This document shows positions 1 through 10,392 of a stretch of DNA of 64,000 nucleotides, in pieces. Made by a program: the position numbers and the translations under genes. The DNA is from Arion vulgaris. Lineage: Eukaryota; Mollusca; Gastropoda; Stylommatophora; Arionidae. Location: positions 24,412,313 through 24,476,312 of the forward strand of contig CM036759.1 in assembly GCA_020796225.1 (NCBI GenBank), in the 5' to 3' direction. The notes under the pieces were generated by a model that worked only from the letters and a program-made list of their open reading frames with translations, did no database searches and was not told the DNA's origin. The number at the start of each line of letters is the position of its first letter. Position 1 is the stretch's first letter.

Positions 1-889
1 TTATCTATGAATTATAGCACCATCTGGTAGTTTTTAACAATATTAACAGTAGAAAGTTTCAAAGTAAGGCTTTCACTAGCCTTCAGTAGGATATAAATTA
101 AATGTCAATCAATCATTCAACTAACTCTGTTTTACACGTGTTGATACTCACACTGTACGAAAATGTACTTAGTGTAATTTACTACCAAAGACTCCAAAGC
201 AGTAAAAGTAACCTATAGCTTAAGTTTGGCTTCTCTCTTTACCATTTTCATTGTGCATGGAATGTGATGTTTTAGTAGATGAAGATGCCACTCGGTACAT
301 TCTTTGCTTGATAAAAGGCGTTTTGATATTAACGCCACTTTCGCCTGATTATGTTTTTTCCCCCCTTAATCCCTAATCTTTCAACGAATTAGAAACATTA
401 TGATTATTCCATTTCATTACATGTAACATTTTTAGTTTACATTTTGAGAATATCAATTTTGCTCTCAAGACTAGTCACCAGTGTCACACTGTGAGTCCCA
501 GGCTCTGGCGTGTAGGTCAAATTGAAATTAATAAAATAATTATTATTATAAATTATTGTATTATACTTATATAGTAAAACATATGACGTCGTTTCAATCG
601 ACAGATACTCGATATTCAGACTGATTCATCACTGATCATCCCATTCTGATTCATTCACTTTCAGTCTTTCACTGATTTCAAATTCACGTCACCTACTACC
701 TAGCTAGTGGCTAGTGAAGTCAGTCATAGGATAGTCTCTCGTCACTTCACCACTGAATAAAAATACTAATTACTGGCTAGACTACAAGTGATTATTCAGT
801 AATTTATAAATTATAGCAAGTATTTTTATGTTACATTAAGCATTGTTTATTAGCACACTGATGCTGATATTACTACATTTACATTACTA
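1..889. other. AT-rich stretch without a recognisable gene
   Basis: No open frame of note and no domain was recognised. The sequence holds short ATT/TAA-rich runs (near 530-560) and a stretch with repeated ACTGA/TCAGT words (about 600-810) that can pair locally. I see nothing in it that supports a gene. Confidence 0.5.
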
Positions 890-999
890 TTACTTCTTTC
901 CTGCATTGTTGATGTCGCGTTGTTTATTGCATAGTACACGAACTTTGCCAGGTTTTGTTTTTAAGTAACCAAAACACTTGTAATCTAGTGATGCGTGTT

Positions 1000-1520
1000 T
1001 CAGTTCATAGTTCATAAGTACGGTTCCAACTTCACTGCAACGGGTCACCCCATAATTGCTCCGTTCCTGTGCCAATGAATATCACACGAAATGCTAACAA
1101 CTGTGAAATGTTTCCAGTGTGAACTAATTCCAGAATGAAACAGCTGCGTGCCGCCACAAAAAGAAACCGGCACCGCATAAAATGCATATGGCCGTCACTA
1201 ATGTAGCAACACAAAACTGTTCATCACTTGAATTGCAATTCTTGTCGAAGGAACATCAATCATGACAAAATCCAGCTTTCTGCACTCGCAATATAACTGC
1301 ATACGGCAGATTGAGCTTGTTCGTCATAACCGCTGTCCGCCATTTTCTGAATACACACAACAAACGCACGGTTGACACAGCAAAAAGAATTCCATGTAAC
1401 AGTCATAGCTCACAGCGTTGCTCAAGCACTAACTCAGTAGCTCGGCAAACGAAACCGGAAAATACCCGACCAAACATGGCGAAAATGCGCTAGCAAAGTC
1501 GTGTTCAGAATCAAACAGTT
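1000..1520 (-). mobile_element. Inverted copy of hAT-internal sequence
   Basis: The reverse complement of this stretch matches the interior of the hAT element at about 5340-5880 over some 500 bases with scattered changes; the match resumes at 2501-2527 beyond the Penelope-like insertion. It is therefore a second, partial copy of the same transposon-borne sequence in opposite orientation. Its continuation on the minus strand (1020 down to 890) can be read as about 45 open codons but matches no domain I know. Whether it belongs to the hAT element itself or to another element carried inside it is undecided. Confidence 0.55.
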
Positions 1521-1574
1521 CTGACTCTGAATGGCAAAACACGTAATTACAAAGTACTGTAGTTTTACAAATTA

Positions 1575-1650
1575 CAAAAACAATGACAAAATACAGCAAC
1601 GTTTCGACCAACAAGGCCTTTATCAAGCAAACGAACAAACAGGAGTGACA
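1575..1650 (-). ncRNA. Possible hammerhead-ribozyme-like motif at the Penelope element 3' end
   Basis: On the minus strand a core-like TTGATAAAGGCC is followed by a short loop, GGTC and GAAACG. GGCC and GGTC can pair as stem II, and GAAA sits where the hammerhead core expects it. Penelope-like elements are known to carry hammerhead motifs. The usual CUGAUGA is changed here at both positions of the core C3-G8 pair (to U and A), which might compensate. An extra A before stem II weakens the match. Activity cannot be judged from sequence. Confidence 0.35.
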
Positions 1651-1929
1651 CATTAAAATGAAACACAAATGGACGACCAAATACAAACGTATCTAAGGAA
1701 AATCTGGAATAAAAACGAATAACGAAATAAATGTAACACAAAAACACACATAAAAACTAGAAATAGAAAGGAAAGAAACAATGAAACATCTAGTAAATAT
1801 ATAACTTGAATACATGCAACATATACCCATATAGATTACAAAGCATGGGAAGAGAAAGTACTAAGAAGCATAAGAATGGAATATAACATGAATACATGCA
1901 ACATATACCTATATAGATTACAAAGCATG

Positions 1930-2441
1930 GGAAGAGAAAGTACTAAGAAGCATAAGAATGTAATACGTTGAGCCCGCGTGGTCCAAGGTACCATACAAAG
2001 AAATCAACCGATTCTCCAGAGTAAATCGACTGCGATCATCCGAGGAACATGATCGGATGGCTGTGACCTGGACATCGTGAGCACCTAAATGGCCAGTATC
2101 ATTGAAATGGGTGGCTACAGGGTCACAGAGCATTGGCGTATGTCGCGTAAGTGTTGGGCGAATCGGTCACTGAGCCTCTTGCCTGTCTCGCCGATATAAG
2201 CCTTGTTACACCGCTTACAGATAATGGCATAGATAAGATTACGGGACTCGCATGTGAACCCATCGTCAATAAGAAACGTGCCTAAAGGAAAAGATACAGT
2301 ACGCGACTGTATCACATAAGCACACGTGTTGCAACGCCGACGACCACACTGGACAGTGCCAAAATGAGTCTGGATATTGGACTTAAGGCGACTGTGTACC
2401 AACATATCCTTAAGACTTCTGTCCCGTCTGTAAGACACCAA
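1930..2441 (-). pseudogene. Penelope-like element GIY-YIG endonuclease domain
   Basis: The frame from 2441 reads a basic segment, then a cysteine cluster (CGRRRCNTC, residues 32-40) and the GIY-YIG core, seen as IYAI about 15 residues before YIGETGKRL and then an R...H pair (roughly residues 70-98). The frame stops near 2115, and the rest of the domain (VATHFNDTGH, then an ENRLI..YGTL segment) continues in a shifted frame down to about 1930. In Penelope-like elements this domain follows the reverse transcriptase and nicks the target. The frameshift and the missing reverse transcriptase make this copy inactive. A stand-alone GIY-YIG gene is less likely because of the exact target duplication around it. 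Confidence 0.75.
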
Positions 2442-2661
2442 AGGATAGTTGGGGAAGACAGAACGGGTCAGTATATATATATATACTGACTCTGAATGGC
2501 CATCCGCATTCCGCCATTGCTGGCCAGATTTTTCTTATCTTATCTTATCTTAACCACATTTGCCGTGGGGAGAGTTAGTTGCTATCTTGTGCCAGGTGTG
2601 TTGCGCTTGACGTTGTCAGTCCATGCTTTCGTAGGGACTCAGAGATGTTATCACGGTCAAC

Positions 2662-2923
2662 TACAGGGTGTTCAAGATAATTGCAGCCCCATTGACAATT
2701 CGAAAGTTGCCAGGTACACATTGAGTTGTGTTTATTTACTATTTAAACCGGTTCTGACTAGCTCGCCCCACGTCACATTTGTTCATCGCCCCTTCCCGCA
2801 CTACAATTACACACCGTCACACAACCTTGACTTATACTACGTCATAACTGAACCTTCGCATTTCCATACATATATGCCAGATTAGCTCCATTCACGGTCT
2901 GCTTTTCAGTTGAACACCCTGTA
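2662..2923. mobile_element. Short MITE with 14-bp terminal inverted repeats
   Basis: The ends are perfect inverted repeats: TACAGGGTGTTCAA at 2662-2675 and its complement at 2910-2923. The 262-bp unit interrupts the C-terminal coding part of the minus-strand LINE; the related LINE copy at 15181-15564 runs through uninterrupted. The ends resemble those of TA-targeting (mariner-type) elements, but a clean TA duplication was not proved. An open frame inside (2496-2885) is not a gene. Confidence 0.65.
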
Positions 2924-3417
2924 TATTTAACTTTATAGAGAAGGTCGTGCTGTTATCTATCCATTGTGTTCTTGGCCTGCCTCTGCGCCCTGAGTGTCGA
3001 TTATTGTAGGCACGTGATGGTAGTAAATGTGGTTCCATTCTCATTAGATGGCCGAACCCCTTGATTCTTTGCTTCTCGATATACTATATGCATGGTATAG
3101 TACCAACGATGTTTCTGATATGCTCGTTTCTCACTCTATCTCTCCTTGTTTTCGTAGACATCTCATTTCACATGTTGTAATCTTTCTTGTGTCTTAGTCA
3201 AGGGCCATGTTTGGCACTGAAAGCAGAGAGTTGGAATAAATATGCAGTTTATCAGTTGTCGTTTGACTGCCATGTTAATGTTTGGATGTTTTAATAGTGG
3301 TGACAGTTGGCACGTCACTGCGTTTGTTTTCTGGCATCTAGTCTCGATTTCTCTGTCCATCTTTCCATCTGCTGTGAATATACTCCCGAGATATTTGAAT
3401 TCTGGATATTCACGTGT

Positions 3418-3542
3418 ATATTTAGTTGACCTGTTGACCTACTTATTGTCATGACTTCTGTTTTGGAGGTGTTAATTTTTATGTCATATTTTTCGCATGT
3501 CGCTTGCAGTGCATTTATGTGTTGTTGAAGTTTGTGTTCGTT
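3418..3542. repeat. Long direct repeat, left copy (pair with 4138-4262)
   Basis: About 125 bases of LINE-A reverse transcriptase sequence occur here and again at 4138-4262 with only a handful of differences, on either side of the plus-strand LINE fragment. This looks like an unusually long target-site duplication. A 21-base piece (3408-3428) is repeated once more at 3543-3563, so a small tandem duplication also took place. Confidence 0.6.
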
Positions 3543-4137
3543 ATTCACGTGTATATTTAGTTGGTTCACTTGGTTCACTGCTAACAACAGATGGAAATGG
3601 GATGAAGGAAATTAAAAGAACAAACATGGCTTTAAAAAAAATTAAACAACTAAAAACAGTATGGAACGGAACTGATAAGAAAACAAAGATCAGAATACTA
3701 AGAGCATGCATATTCCCAGTGGCAACGTATGGGTGTGAAGCATGGACATTTAATAAAGCAGTGGAAAAACATATATGTGCTTTTGAATATAAGTGTTACA
3801 GAAGAGTCCTTCATATATCTTGGACAGAGAAGAGAACAAATAGATCTTTACAGAAAGAACTCAAAATCAAAGAAAACTGGCTGATGCTACAAATAGGAAA
3901 GAGAAAATTGAGATATTTTGGACATATAAAAAGACATGAAGGGCTGAGAAGACCATCATGGAAGGAGGTATACCGGCAAATAGAAGAAGAGGAGGACCAC
4001 GAGAAGATGGATTAAGGATGTAACTGATGGTTTGAACATGACGGCTGCAGAAGCAGGACATCTGGCCAATGAGAGAGAAATTCCGGAGGACTGTTGGGGT
4101 GGCAAAGTTCTGCTCAGGACAAGCTATTTGATGATGA
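3543..4137 (+). mobile_element. 5'-truncated LINE fragment, C-terminal region
   Basis: The plus-strand frame encodes the C-terminal part of an endonuclease/reverse transcriptase LINE of RTE-like type: a LLTTDGNGMKEIKR segment, PVATYGCEAWT, a CYRRVLHISWTEKRTN segment and FGHIKRHEGL. It lacks the polymerase core and ends in a GAT-rich tail (4128-4139). Relatives with the same tail type are at 33389-33990, about 40143-40360 and about 11282-11500. It sits inside the opposite-strand LINE-A between the two long direct repeats. Confidence 0.75.
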
Positions 4138-5169
4138 TATTTAGTTGGACCTGTTGACCTATTTATTGTCATGACTTCTGTTTTGAAGGTGTTAATTTTC
4201 ATGTCATATTTTTCGCATGTCGCTTGCAGCGCATTTATGTGTTGTTGAAGTTAGTATTCGTTGTTGTAAATTATACTCTGATCATCTGCAAAGAGTAGTT
4301 CGTTGATTAAATTGTAGTTGTTATCGAGGTTGTTATCTGTCTTGGTTTCTAGCGTTATCCTGTCTATGTATATATTGAAAAGTATAGGCGAAAGTACACA
4401 TCCCTGCCTTACTCCTGATGATAATTCAAATTCGTCTGTCAGGCCGTCGCTGTTCGTACTACGCTTGAGCATTTTGGTATAGCGCTCTAATATTGTCTAA
4501 TAGTTGGCCTTGAATTCCGTATTCACTTAGTATGGCCCATAGTTTATTTCTGTTTATTCTATCAAAGGCCTTTTCTTAGTCTATGAATGCTAAGTTGAGC
4601 TGTTTGATGCAATCAAGAACGGAGGGGCTGTTATCTATATTACATATCCCAACAATCACACCGAAACAAAGTACATGCCAACTGGTAAATTTTGTTCAAA
4701 CTACACCGCAGAGGCTCAAGCACTATTACAGGCCGCAATCATGATCAATAATTCCAACTCTGACTGCCAACAAGCAGCGCCGGATTAGCCTAGTAGCAGA
4801 AGTAGCAAATGCTACGGGCCCCGCGCTTCTAGGGGGCCAAGCGCCTATGTGACAGAGATGAAAATGGAAAAAATAACCAGATGTTATATAAAAAACACGC
4901 ACGCTGTCTGAATTTTTAAACGTCATTGTGTGATGGTGCTGAATCCAACGAAATGGAAGCAGAAAATACAGAAGACGTGTTCCACTGTGTAGTAGATGAA
5001 AGCAGTGCTATAGAAGCATCATCATTACCAATACTACCATTAAGATCAGCAACTCTTCACGATTTAGCCAAACACGTAATACAAAGACTGTATGTTTTAG
5101 AATTAAAAACAATGACAAAAATCATCAATGTCTAATACTACCATTAAGGCCTTTCACGAAGCAAACCAC

Positions 5170-5267
5170 GATAATCACAAAGTACTGTAGTTTTACAAAT
5201 TACAAAAACAAAGACAAAATACAGCAACGTTTCGACCAACAAGGCCTTTATCAAGCAAACGAACAAC
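5170..5267 (-). mobile_element. Penelope-like element 3'-end fragment
   Basis: About 100 bases match the 3' end of the Penelope-like element at 1536-1650 (the CAACGTTTCGACC...TATCAAGC stretch), lying inside the hAT element. Only the end is present, so this is either a strongly 5'-truncated insertion or part of a recombined segment. Confidence 0.6.
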
Positions 5268-6269
5268 ACTGAACTTCTTAAAACTAATGTAGCTGCTGCT
5301 ATTAGCAGCAAAAACGAATGAAAAATCTGACCAGCAATGGCGGAATACGGGAGGGCAATTCAGAGTCTGAACTGTTTTATTCTGAACACGATTTTGCTAG
5401 CGCATTTCCGACATGTTTGGTCGGGTATTTTCCGGTTTCGTTTGCCGAGCTACTGAGTTAGTGCTTGAGCAACGCTGTGAGCTATGACTGTTACATGGAA
5501 TGCTTTTGCTGTGTCAACCGTGCTTTTGTTGTGTTATTCAGAAAATGGCGGACAGCGGTTATGACGAACAAGCTCATCTGCCGTATGCAGTTATATTGCG
5601 AGTGCAGAAAGCTGGATTTTGTCATGATTGATGTTCTCTTCGACAAGAATTGCAATTCAAGTGATGAACAGTTTGTGTTGCTACATTAGCGAGGGCCATA
5701 TGCATTTTATGCGGTGCATGTTGTTTTTTGGCGGTACCCGGCTGTTTCATTCTGGAATTAGTTCACACATGAAACATTTCACAGTTGTTAGCATTTGTGT
5801 GATTTTCATTGGCACAGGAACGGAGCAATTATAGGGTGATCCGTTGCAGTGAAGTTGGAACCGTACTTATGAATTATGAATTACGAACAACACGATTTAG
5901 CCACATTTATCACAAAACAAACTGAAATCGAATGTACAGAAAGTCCTCCCAATTTAGCCATATCATCTTCAAGCCAAAGAGAGGCAGAAAGCACAGCACA
6001 TGCTTCTAATGTAGCAACATCTTCTACAAGCCAAAAACACAACGAAATTAAAATGTACTCCAACGATATTGGTGAATGGCCAAACAACTTCAATCGAGAT
6101 TATTGGATTGTGAAAGAAGCGAAGTGCAACATATGAACAGTGATTTCATGTCTAAATAAAAAAATTAAAAAACATACGATAAAGAAAACAATCCACGATT
6201 TTGTCGAAAGTCGTTTTTCACATACACCAACAAACAAAAGTCACGTGAGGTCAGCTCTTACCAAGATGG

Positions 6270-6701
6270 TTGTGTATACAGAAAAAAGGACAACTGTTCT
6301 GTTTGTTTGCAGTTATTGATTTAGGCTGTACCATAAGTGACTGTGTATTGATATGCGTTAAAATCTATACAGCAGAAGAGATCTTGAAAGAATTCAAAAT
6401 TATAAACTTCCCAAAAGAGTCGTGTTTCCCAAATGTAGAAATAGTCTTACGAATTTACTTGTGTTTAATGATTACTAACTGCAGCGGAGAACGTTCTTTT
6501 TCGACATTAAAGCGTATAAAAAGTGAGTTAAGGAACAAGATGGGACAAGATCGTCTAAATAACCTCACCTTAATGAACATTGAATGTAATTTACTTGGAG
6601 AAATTGATTTGTCTAGTATTATCTCTAAATTTTCTCACATTAAATCGAGACAAGTTTGTTTGCAAAAGTTGTGTTTTATTTTATTATCATACAAAACCTA
6701 G
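6270..6701 (+). pseudogene. hAT transposase C-terminal dimerisation domain, remnant
   Basis: The C-terminal part of the frame holds the hAT dimerisation signature: ERSFSTLKRIKSELRNKMGQ followed by DRLNNLTLMNIE. In intact transposases this region (hAT family C-terminal domain) mediates dimer formation and contributes a catalytic glutamate. The upstream DDE and helical insertion domains are missing or broken, so this is a pseudogene. The related but distinct ZMYM1-type transposase at 16498-18250 has the equivalent segment ERCLSTLKRIKTFLRNSMDQ. Confidence 0.8.
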
Positions 6702-7333
6702 GGCCCCGCGCTAAAATTTGCTACGGGCCCCGCGCTAGCCTAATCCGGCACTGCCAACAAGTGGTATTTTTCACAGACGCGCTATCTGTTTTGTAAGCCC
6801 TACAGAGTAACCATCGATCCCTGAGAAAAGAGCTCAGAAAGATCTCTACCAACAGAAGAGTTACACTTCAGTGGGTACTATCACAATGCGGAGTGTCAGG
6901 TAACGAGAAGGCAGACAAATTTGCTAAAAAGGGAGAAAAATGTGAACAAATAGATAATGAAATCACATACTTTGAAAAAAAAGCTATCATGGACATTAGA
7001 AAAGAACCTAAACCATCCAACGATGACTACCACACACTTGACAGACTATCTATCATCTTCCGACTCAGGATAGGTCATAACAGACTGAACAAACACCTAC
7101 ACAGGCTACGATTGTCCCCAACCCCACTGTGCCCCTGTGGCTCCGCTGAACAAACCACAGAACATATCCTGCAAGACTGCCCCCTGTATGTCCTCCCAAG
7201 AAAGGAATGCTGGCCCTACAACACTACATTCAAAACTACATGGCACTAGAGATGAGCTTCAGACAACAGTCGATTTCATTATAAGAACGCATCTAACGGT
7301 ATAATCATCACAAAAGCTATCGCAAAGAAGAAG

Positions 7334-7560
7334 AAGTTGAGCTGTTTGGCATATTCTATGGTGTTTTCGCTGAGTTGCCTAAGTGTGAACAAGGCATCGG
7401 TGCAACTCTTTCCCCTTTTTGAACCCAAACTGAGTGATGTTCAGTTATGGTTCAGTTCTATTATAGGTTTGATTCGAGATTACAAGCACATAATTTCCCA
7501 TAACGGTAGTATTCCGGTACTGTTTCATCAAATTCTCAGTATCAGATACTTTAGTATTGC
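7334..7560 (-). mobile_element. LINE-A upstream part, reverse transcriptase fragment
   Basis: This is the continuation of the minus-strand LINE-A beyond the LINE inserted at 4607-7333. It reads the reverse transcriptase segment FGFKKGKSCTDALFTLRQL followed by SENTIEYAKQLN, which precedes the AFID..KAFDRI segment found at about 4500-4620. Stops appear further upstream, and I cannot see where the element begins. Confidence 0.65.
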
Positions 7561-8054
7561 AGGTCATTTAAAAAAAATCTTTTTATAATTATTTTTGTGC
7601 ATAACAAGTTACGCTTCAATATTTTTAAATGTGAAGCTTGCCATACTTACGTCTGCTACTATCAAATAGTCCATAGTTTCAATAATATTCAACTAGATAA
7701 TTCTAAAATAATTGTAAAAGCATTACTGAAAGAATAATACAACTCTGAAGAAAAATGAACATTATTATAATACTATACAACACTATTAGAGCACCTTATT
7801 ATACTATTAAATGAGAGTAACAAATGCAAAATGAAGTAAAGCAATGTTGCATCCTCTCCCATACTAAATTATTGTATATTCATATTCTCTAACTTCTCTT
7901 GAAGCATAAGGCATTAACAAATTTCCTTTAAATAGATCCGACTTGAGCAAACCCCATTCCTTCATTACAGTATTTCCATTCCTTCCCTTTCTCTGTTTAC
8001 ATGTCTCGATATCTCTCTAAAGCGTCCTCTACCTCTCTATGATGTTGTTCATAC
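7561..8054. other. AT-rich stretch, nothing recognised
   Basis: No coding frame, repeat unit or transposon end was recognised. The upstream end of LINE-A probably lies near the left border. Confidence 0.4.
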
Positions 8055-8690
8055 AGATAGGCCAGTGCATGGTGGTGAGAAATCAGGCTGGGTTTTGCCA
8101 TGCAGCATTGTCGTTGTAGAGCGAAGTGAAGCATAAAGGACAACTATTTCCAATATGATTATGGAGGTTGGGGCCGTTGCTCCTGCCCTCAGAATATTTC
8201 TGGAACTTCGTTTATTGGAGCCGTTGTCCTGTCTAACACTCAGTTGTTGCTTCGGAAGGTTCAAAATGGCAAGCTGCTTTATGAGTGGATGTCGTCTATT
8301 AATGTTTCCACCCTCCAGATGCTCCAGTTGATCTACTGTCCTTGACATGCAGATGTCCGCGGCAATGAAAGAGACGACAGGTTTGCATCAACAGCATTTA
8401 TCGTCGGGGAGTTGAGGATGGATAAGGAAGGGAAGGGGGGATCTTCTTTGGTCTCTCCACGACATCCTGTTGGATAGAACACTAACATCGGTATTGGACC
8501 TATCCAGGAATTTGATTGAATAAATTTGGAATTACACGTTGTACAAGTAGAACTTTATGTCTGATAGGCAGAGTGAGAGTGTGTTTCCCAGTGAGTCATC
8601 AGAACCGTCAGCATGCATACATTTCGACATCTGATAAGATCTACTCTATAGTGTTTACGCCCTTGGCGTTCAGTAACCAAACCCAATAAG
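8055..8690 (+). pseudogene. Decayed LINE fragment with RNase H region and 3' UTR
   Basis: On the plus strand, across several frameshifts, this matches the better-preserved minus-strand RNase H LINE at 34109-34946: a MEVGAVAPAL segment (MEVEAVTAAL there), YEWMSSINVSTLQ, a broken GHAGVYGNERADRLAS, GELRMDK and the terminal VVQVELYV. The 3' UTR also aligns, down to the CAGTAACCAA..CCAATAA-type end near 8670. Two copies of the same LINE family with shared 3' ends confirm the identification. Confidence 0.7.
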
Positions 8691-10231
8691 ATTATTCTGT
8701 TAGGTTCTCGTATTGTGTTCAGCTATGATTCATTTCCTTCATTTGCTCTGATGCACTCCAGGCTGTTTTGGTCTTCACCTTTGCTGCTCTGGGGGTGACT
8801 GTATAGTCAGTCAGAACAGATGCCTCTCCATGGGCATACATGATCAAGGTTTGGATGTGTGCTTTCTCTTTTTCATCGTGCAAGCTTCTTTTCTTCTGGC
8901 CAACAACGTAGATTTTCCAGCTTATAAAAGGGGGTTCTCTTCTGTTTGTCATTTACACCGTCCACATGTTGACGATCACTGTATAGATTCTAGTCTGGTT
9001 CTTATGCTGATAGCGATTTCCAGCGCAATTTGAAGATTGTCTTTAAGCGTTTTTATGTCGTCCACGCCCCTTCATCCATACAGTTTAAGTTGTAAAGGGA
9101 TCTCATTTTATCCAGTTTGAGTGTGGAAAGAACCAGTGTTCAATTTTCAGCCAACCATCTCACTATTTTGCTAAGCAGCACTCTTCGTGATATCTCAAGT
9201 GCGTATCCTTATAGGAGCGATGTCTCTGCAAACATTTTCGAAATTCACCCCTATCCTCTTGCCTTACCCCTTGTCGATGGTCATGATTATGGAATTCTTT
9301 AATATCTTGTCGCACATCTTACTTCTTTAGTTCTGCCTCTGCCTGCGAGCCCTGCCTCTAACATCATTGTTATTTCCAGGTCTTGACTTGATGTACCAAA
9401 GTATAATAATTATTGTATAGTAATGTTTGTTAATAGCCAATTCCTTTAACATTTATAACTTTCAGGACATCAGTGTTCTTCTCTTTTCTGTTGCAGGTAT
9501 CGTAGGATCTTCTGTAGCATTTAGGTTTGAAGAGACTGGTTCTCGTTTCGCTTATTTTTCTGTGTAATATCCATGATTTTCAACCATAGTTCCCTGGTGT
9601 TAAGTGCCACATTTGTTTAATTTAGCATTTTGCAAGTGCTTTCCAAGAGTTCTTCATTGTTTTAACTTTTGTTACTATGCCAAGTTTAAATTGAGGATCT
9701 TTTGGAGTAGTCACCAGTGTTTTAACTTTTGACCACAATACTCTAAGTCTCCACTAGTTCTTCTTCGTGATACATGTACAAATTTGTAACTTCGTTCCGA
9801 GAACATTGACTAACCGGACTATATCCGCATAGGCACGGATTGATTCATCCAGGTCTGGAAGACGCACAAAACACAGCACAGACCCAATACAGCAAGAAAA
9901 CCATAACATTTTTGTTGATTAGTTATAAACACCACTGAAGTTGGAGTAAAGTTCACTGAACTGCTAGAGACACTGATGATAAGTAAAGCATGCATTCACG
10001 CAAAAATCAGTTAGATGCGGCATATTAAGCACCATGATTATACTTGAATTCATAGGGAGCGAAAAATAAATCTGATCAATATTTTTTTTTAAATTATTGT
10101 ATGTTGTGGAAGAAGAAACAAAAAGCAATGGTATGGACACATGACTATATTTTCAGATGTTGCTAAAACTATCGACAAAGGAATCGTGGAACTGAAGGAT
10201 AAAGAAGCATACAGAAATATATATCTACACC
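8691..10231. other. No recognisable gene
   Basis: Short frames exist on both strands but none shows a domain. The minus-strand frames around 8719-9140 are lysine/glutamate-rich and could be the remains of a LINE first ORF, but this is a guess. No terminal repeats or tandem arrays were found. Confidence 0.4.
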
Positions 10232-10392
10232 CAGTGGCGGCTCGTGATCATTTTTGTTAGTGGGACCAGACATTTTTTCGGATAAATCGTGGTTTTGGTT
10301 GCTATATTTTAATTTATAAAATAATAAATACACGTTATACATTATTTTTGGTGGGGCCGGCCCCACTGGCCCTTAGTGACGAGCCGCCACTG
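10232..10392. mobile_element. Non-autonomous hAT MITE
   Basis: This 161-bp element begins CAGTGGCGGCTCGTGA and ends with TGACGAGCCGCCACTG, near-perfect inverted repeats, and is flanked by an exact 8-bp duplication TCTACACC (10224-10231 and 10393-10400). The size of the duplication and the CAGTGGCGGCT end identify a hAT-type element without coding capacity. A longer relative of its left end is at about 15857-16000. Confidence 0.9.

Larger units (their letters stand above)
1536..2485 (-). mobile_element. Penelope-like retroelement, 5'-truncated
   Basis: This insertion is flanked by a perfect 15-bp direct repeat, CTGACTCTGAATGGC, at 1521-1535 and 2486-2500, the expected target-site duplication. 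The minus strand encodes the C-terminal GIY-YIG endonuclease part of a Penelope-like element; the reverse transcriptase half is missing. The 5' junction is a short TA run (2471-2485). The 3' terminal stretch (about 1537-1650) recurs at about 5170-5267, at 48881-49038 and, inverted, near 19605-19655, so the family is multicopy here. Confidence 0.75.
2520..4606 (-). mobile_element. Non-LTR retrotransposon (LINE-A), 3' half, with nested insertions
   Basis: Read on the minus strand from 4606 to 2520 this is the reverse transcriptase and C-terminal part of a LINE. A GVRQGCVLSPILFNIYIDRI segment and a FADDQ catalytic box lie at about 4251-4472, a palm/thumb segment (LQQHINAL, TSKTEVMTI) at about 3430-3550, and a C-terminal GFGHLMRMEP-like region at about 3000-3100. 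A (TAAGA)n tail ends it at 2520-2545. The element is interrupted by a MITE (2662-2923) and a plus-strand LINE fragment (3543-4137). Its upstream part resumes at 7334 beyond the LINE at 4607-7333. Several frameshifts and stops show it is dead. The same family appears at 15181-15564. Confidence 0.75.
4775..6753 (+). mobile_element. hAT DNA transposon, degenerate autonomous copy
   Basis: The ends are imperfect terminal inverted repeats (CAGCGCCGGATTAGCCTAG at the left; the right end complement reads CAGTGCCGGATTAGGCTAG), flanked by an exact 8-bp duplication CCAACAAG at 4767-4774 and 6754-6761, the hallmark of hAT elements. A second GC-rich subterminal motif (CTACGGGCCCCGCGC) recurs near both ends. 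Inside are remains of a transposase: a serine-rich segment followed by a TTF/zinc-finger-like DIGEWPNNFNRDYWIV stretch (5876-6136) and the C-terminal dimerisation region (6270-6701). The middle is scrambled by other repeats. Confidence 0.85.
4607..7333 (+). mobile_element. LINE fragment with RNase H and zinc-knuckle tail, carrying a hAT insertion
   Basis: A perfect 15-bp target duplication (AAGTTGAGCTGTTTG at 4592-4606 and 7334-7348) brackets this element inside LINE-A. The first open stretch (4606-4774) reads the RNase H region after its first catalytic motif, with TAEAQALLQAA. After the hAT insertion, the frame continues with a FFTDA box, a GNEKADKFAK motif and, at 6893-7249, a C-terminal LCPCG..EQTTEHILQDCP cysteine/histidine motif typical of jockey-like LINEs. 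It ends in a GAAGAAGAA tail. A stop just after the FFTDA box and the 5' truncation make it inactive. Confidence 0.8.

Noticed and set aside
2496..2885. 129-codon plus-strand frame
   Set aside because: It overlaps the antisense LINE-A tail and the MITE at 2662-2923; no domain.
4926..5135. Candidate acidic hAT transposase N-terminus
   Set aside because: It lies in the right place and orientation, but no zinc-finger or other motif supports it and the frame stops soon.
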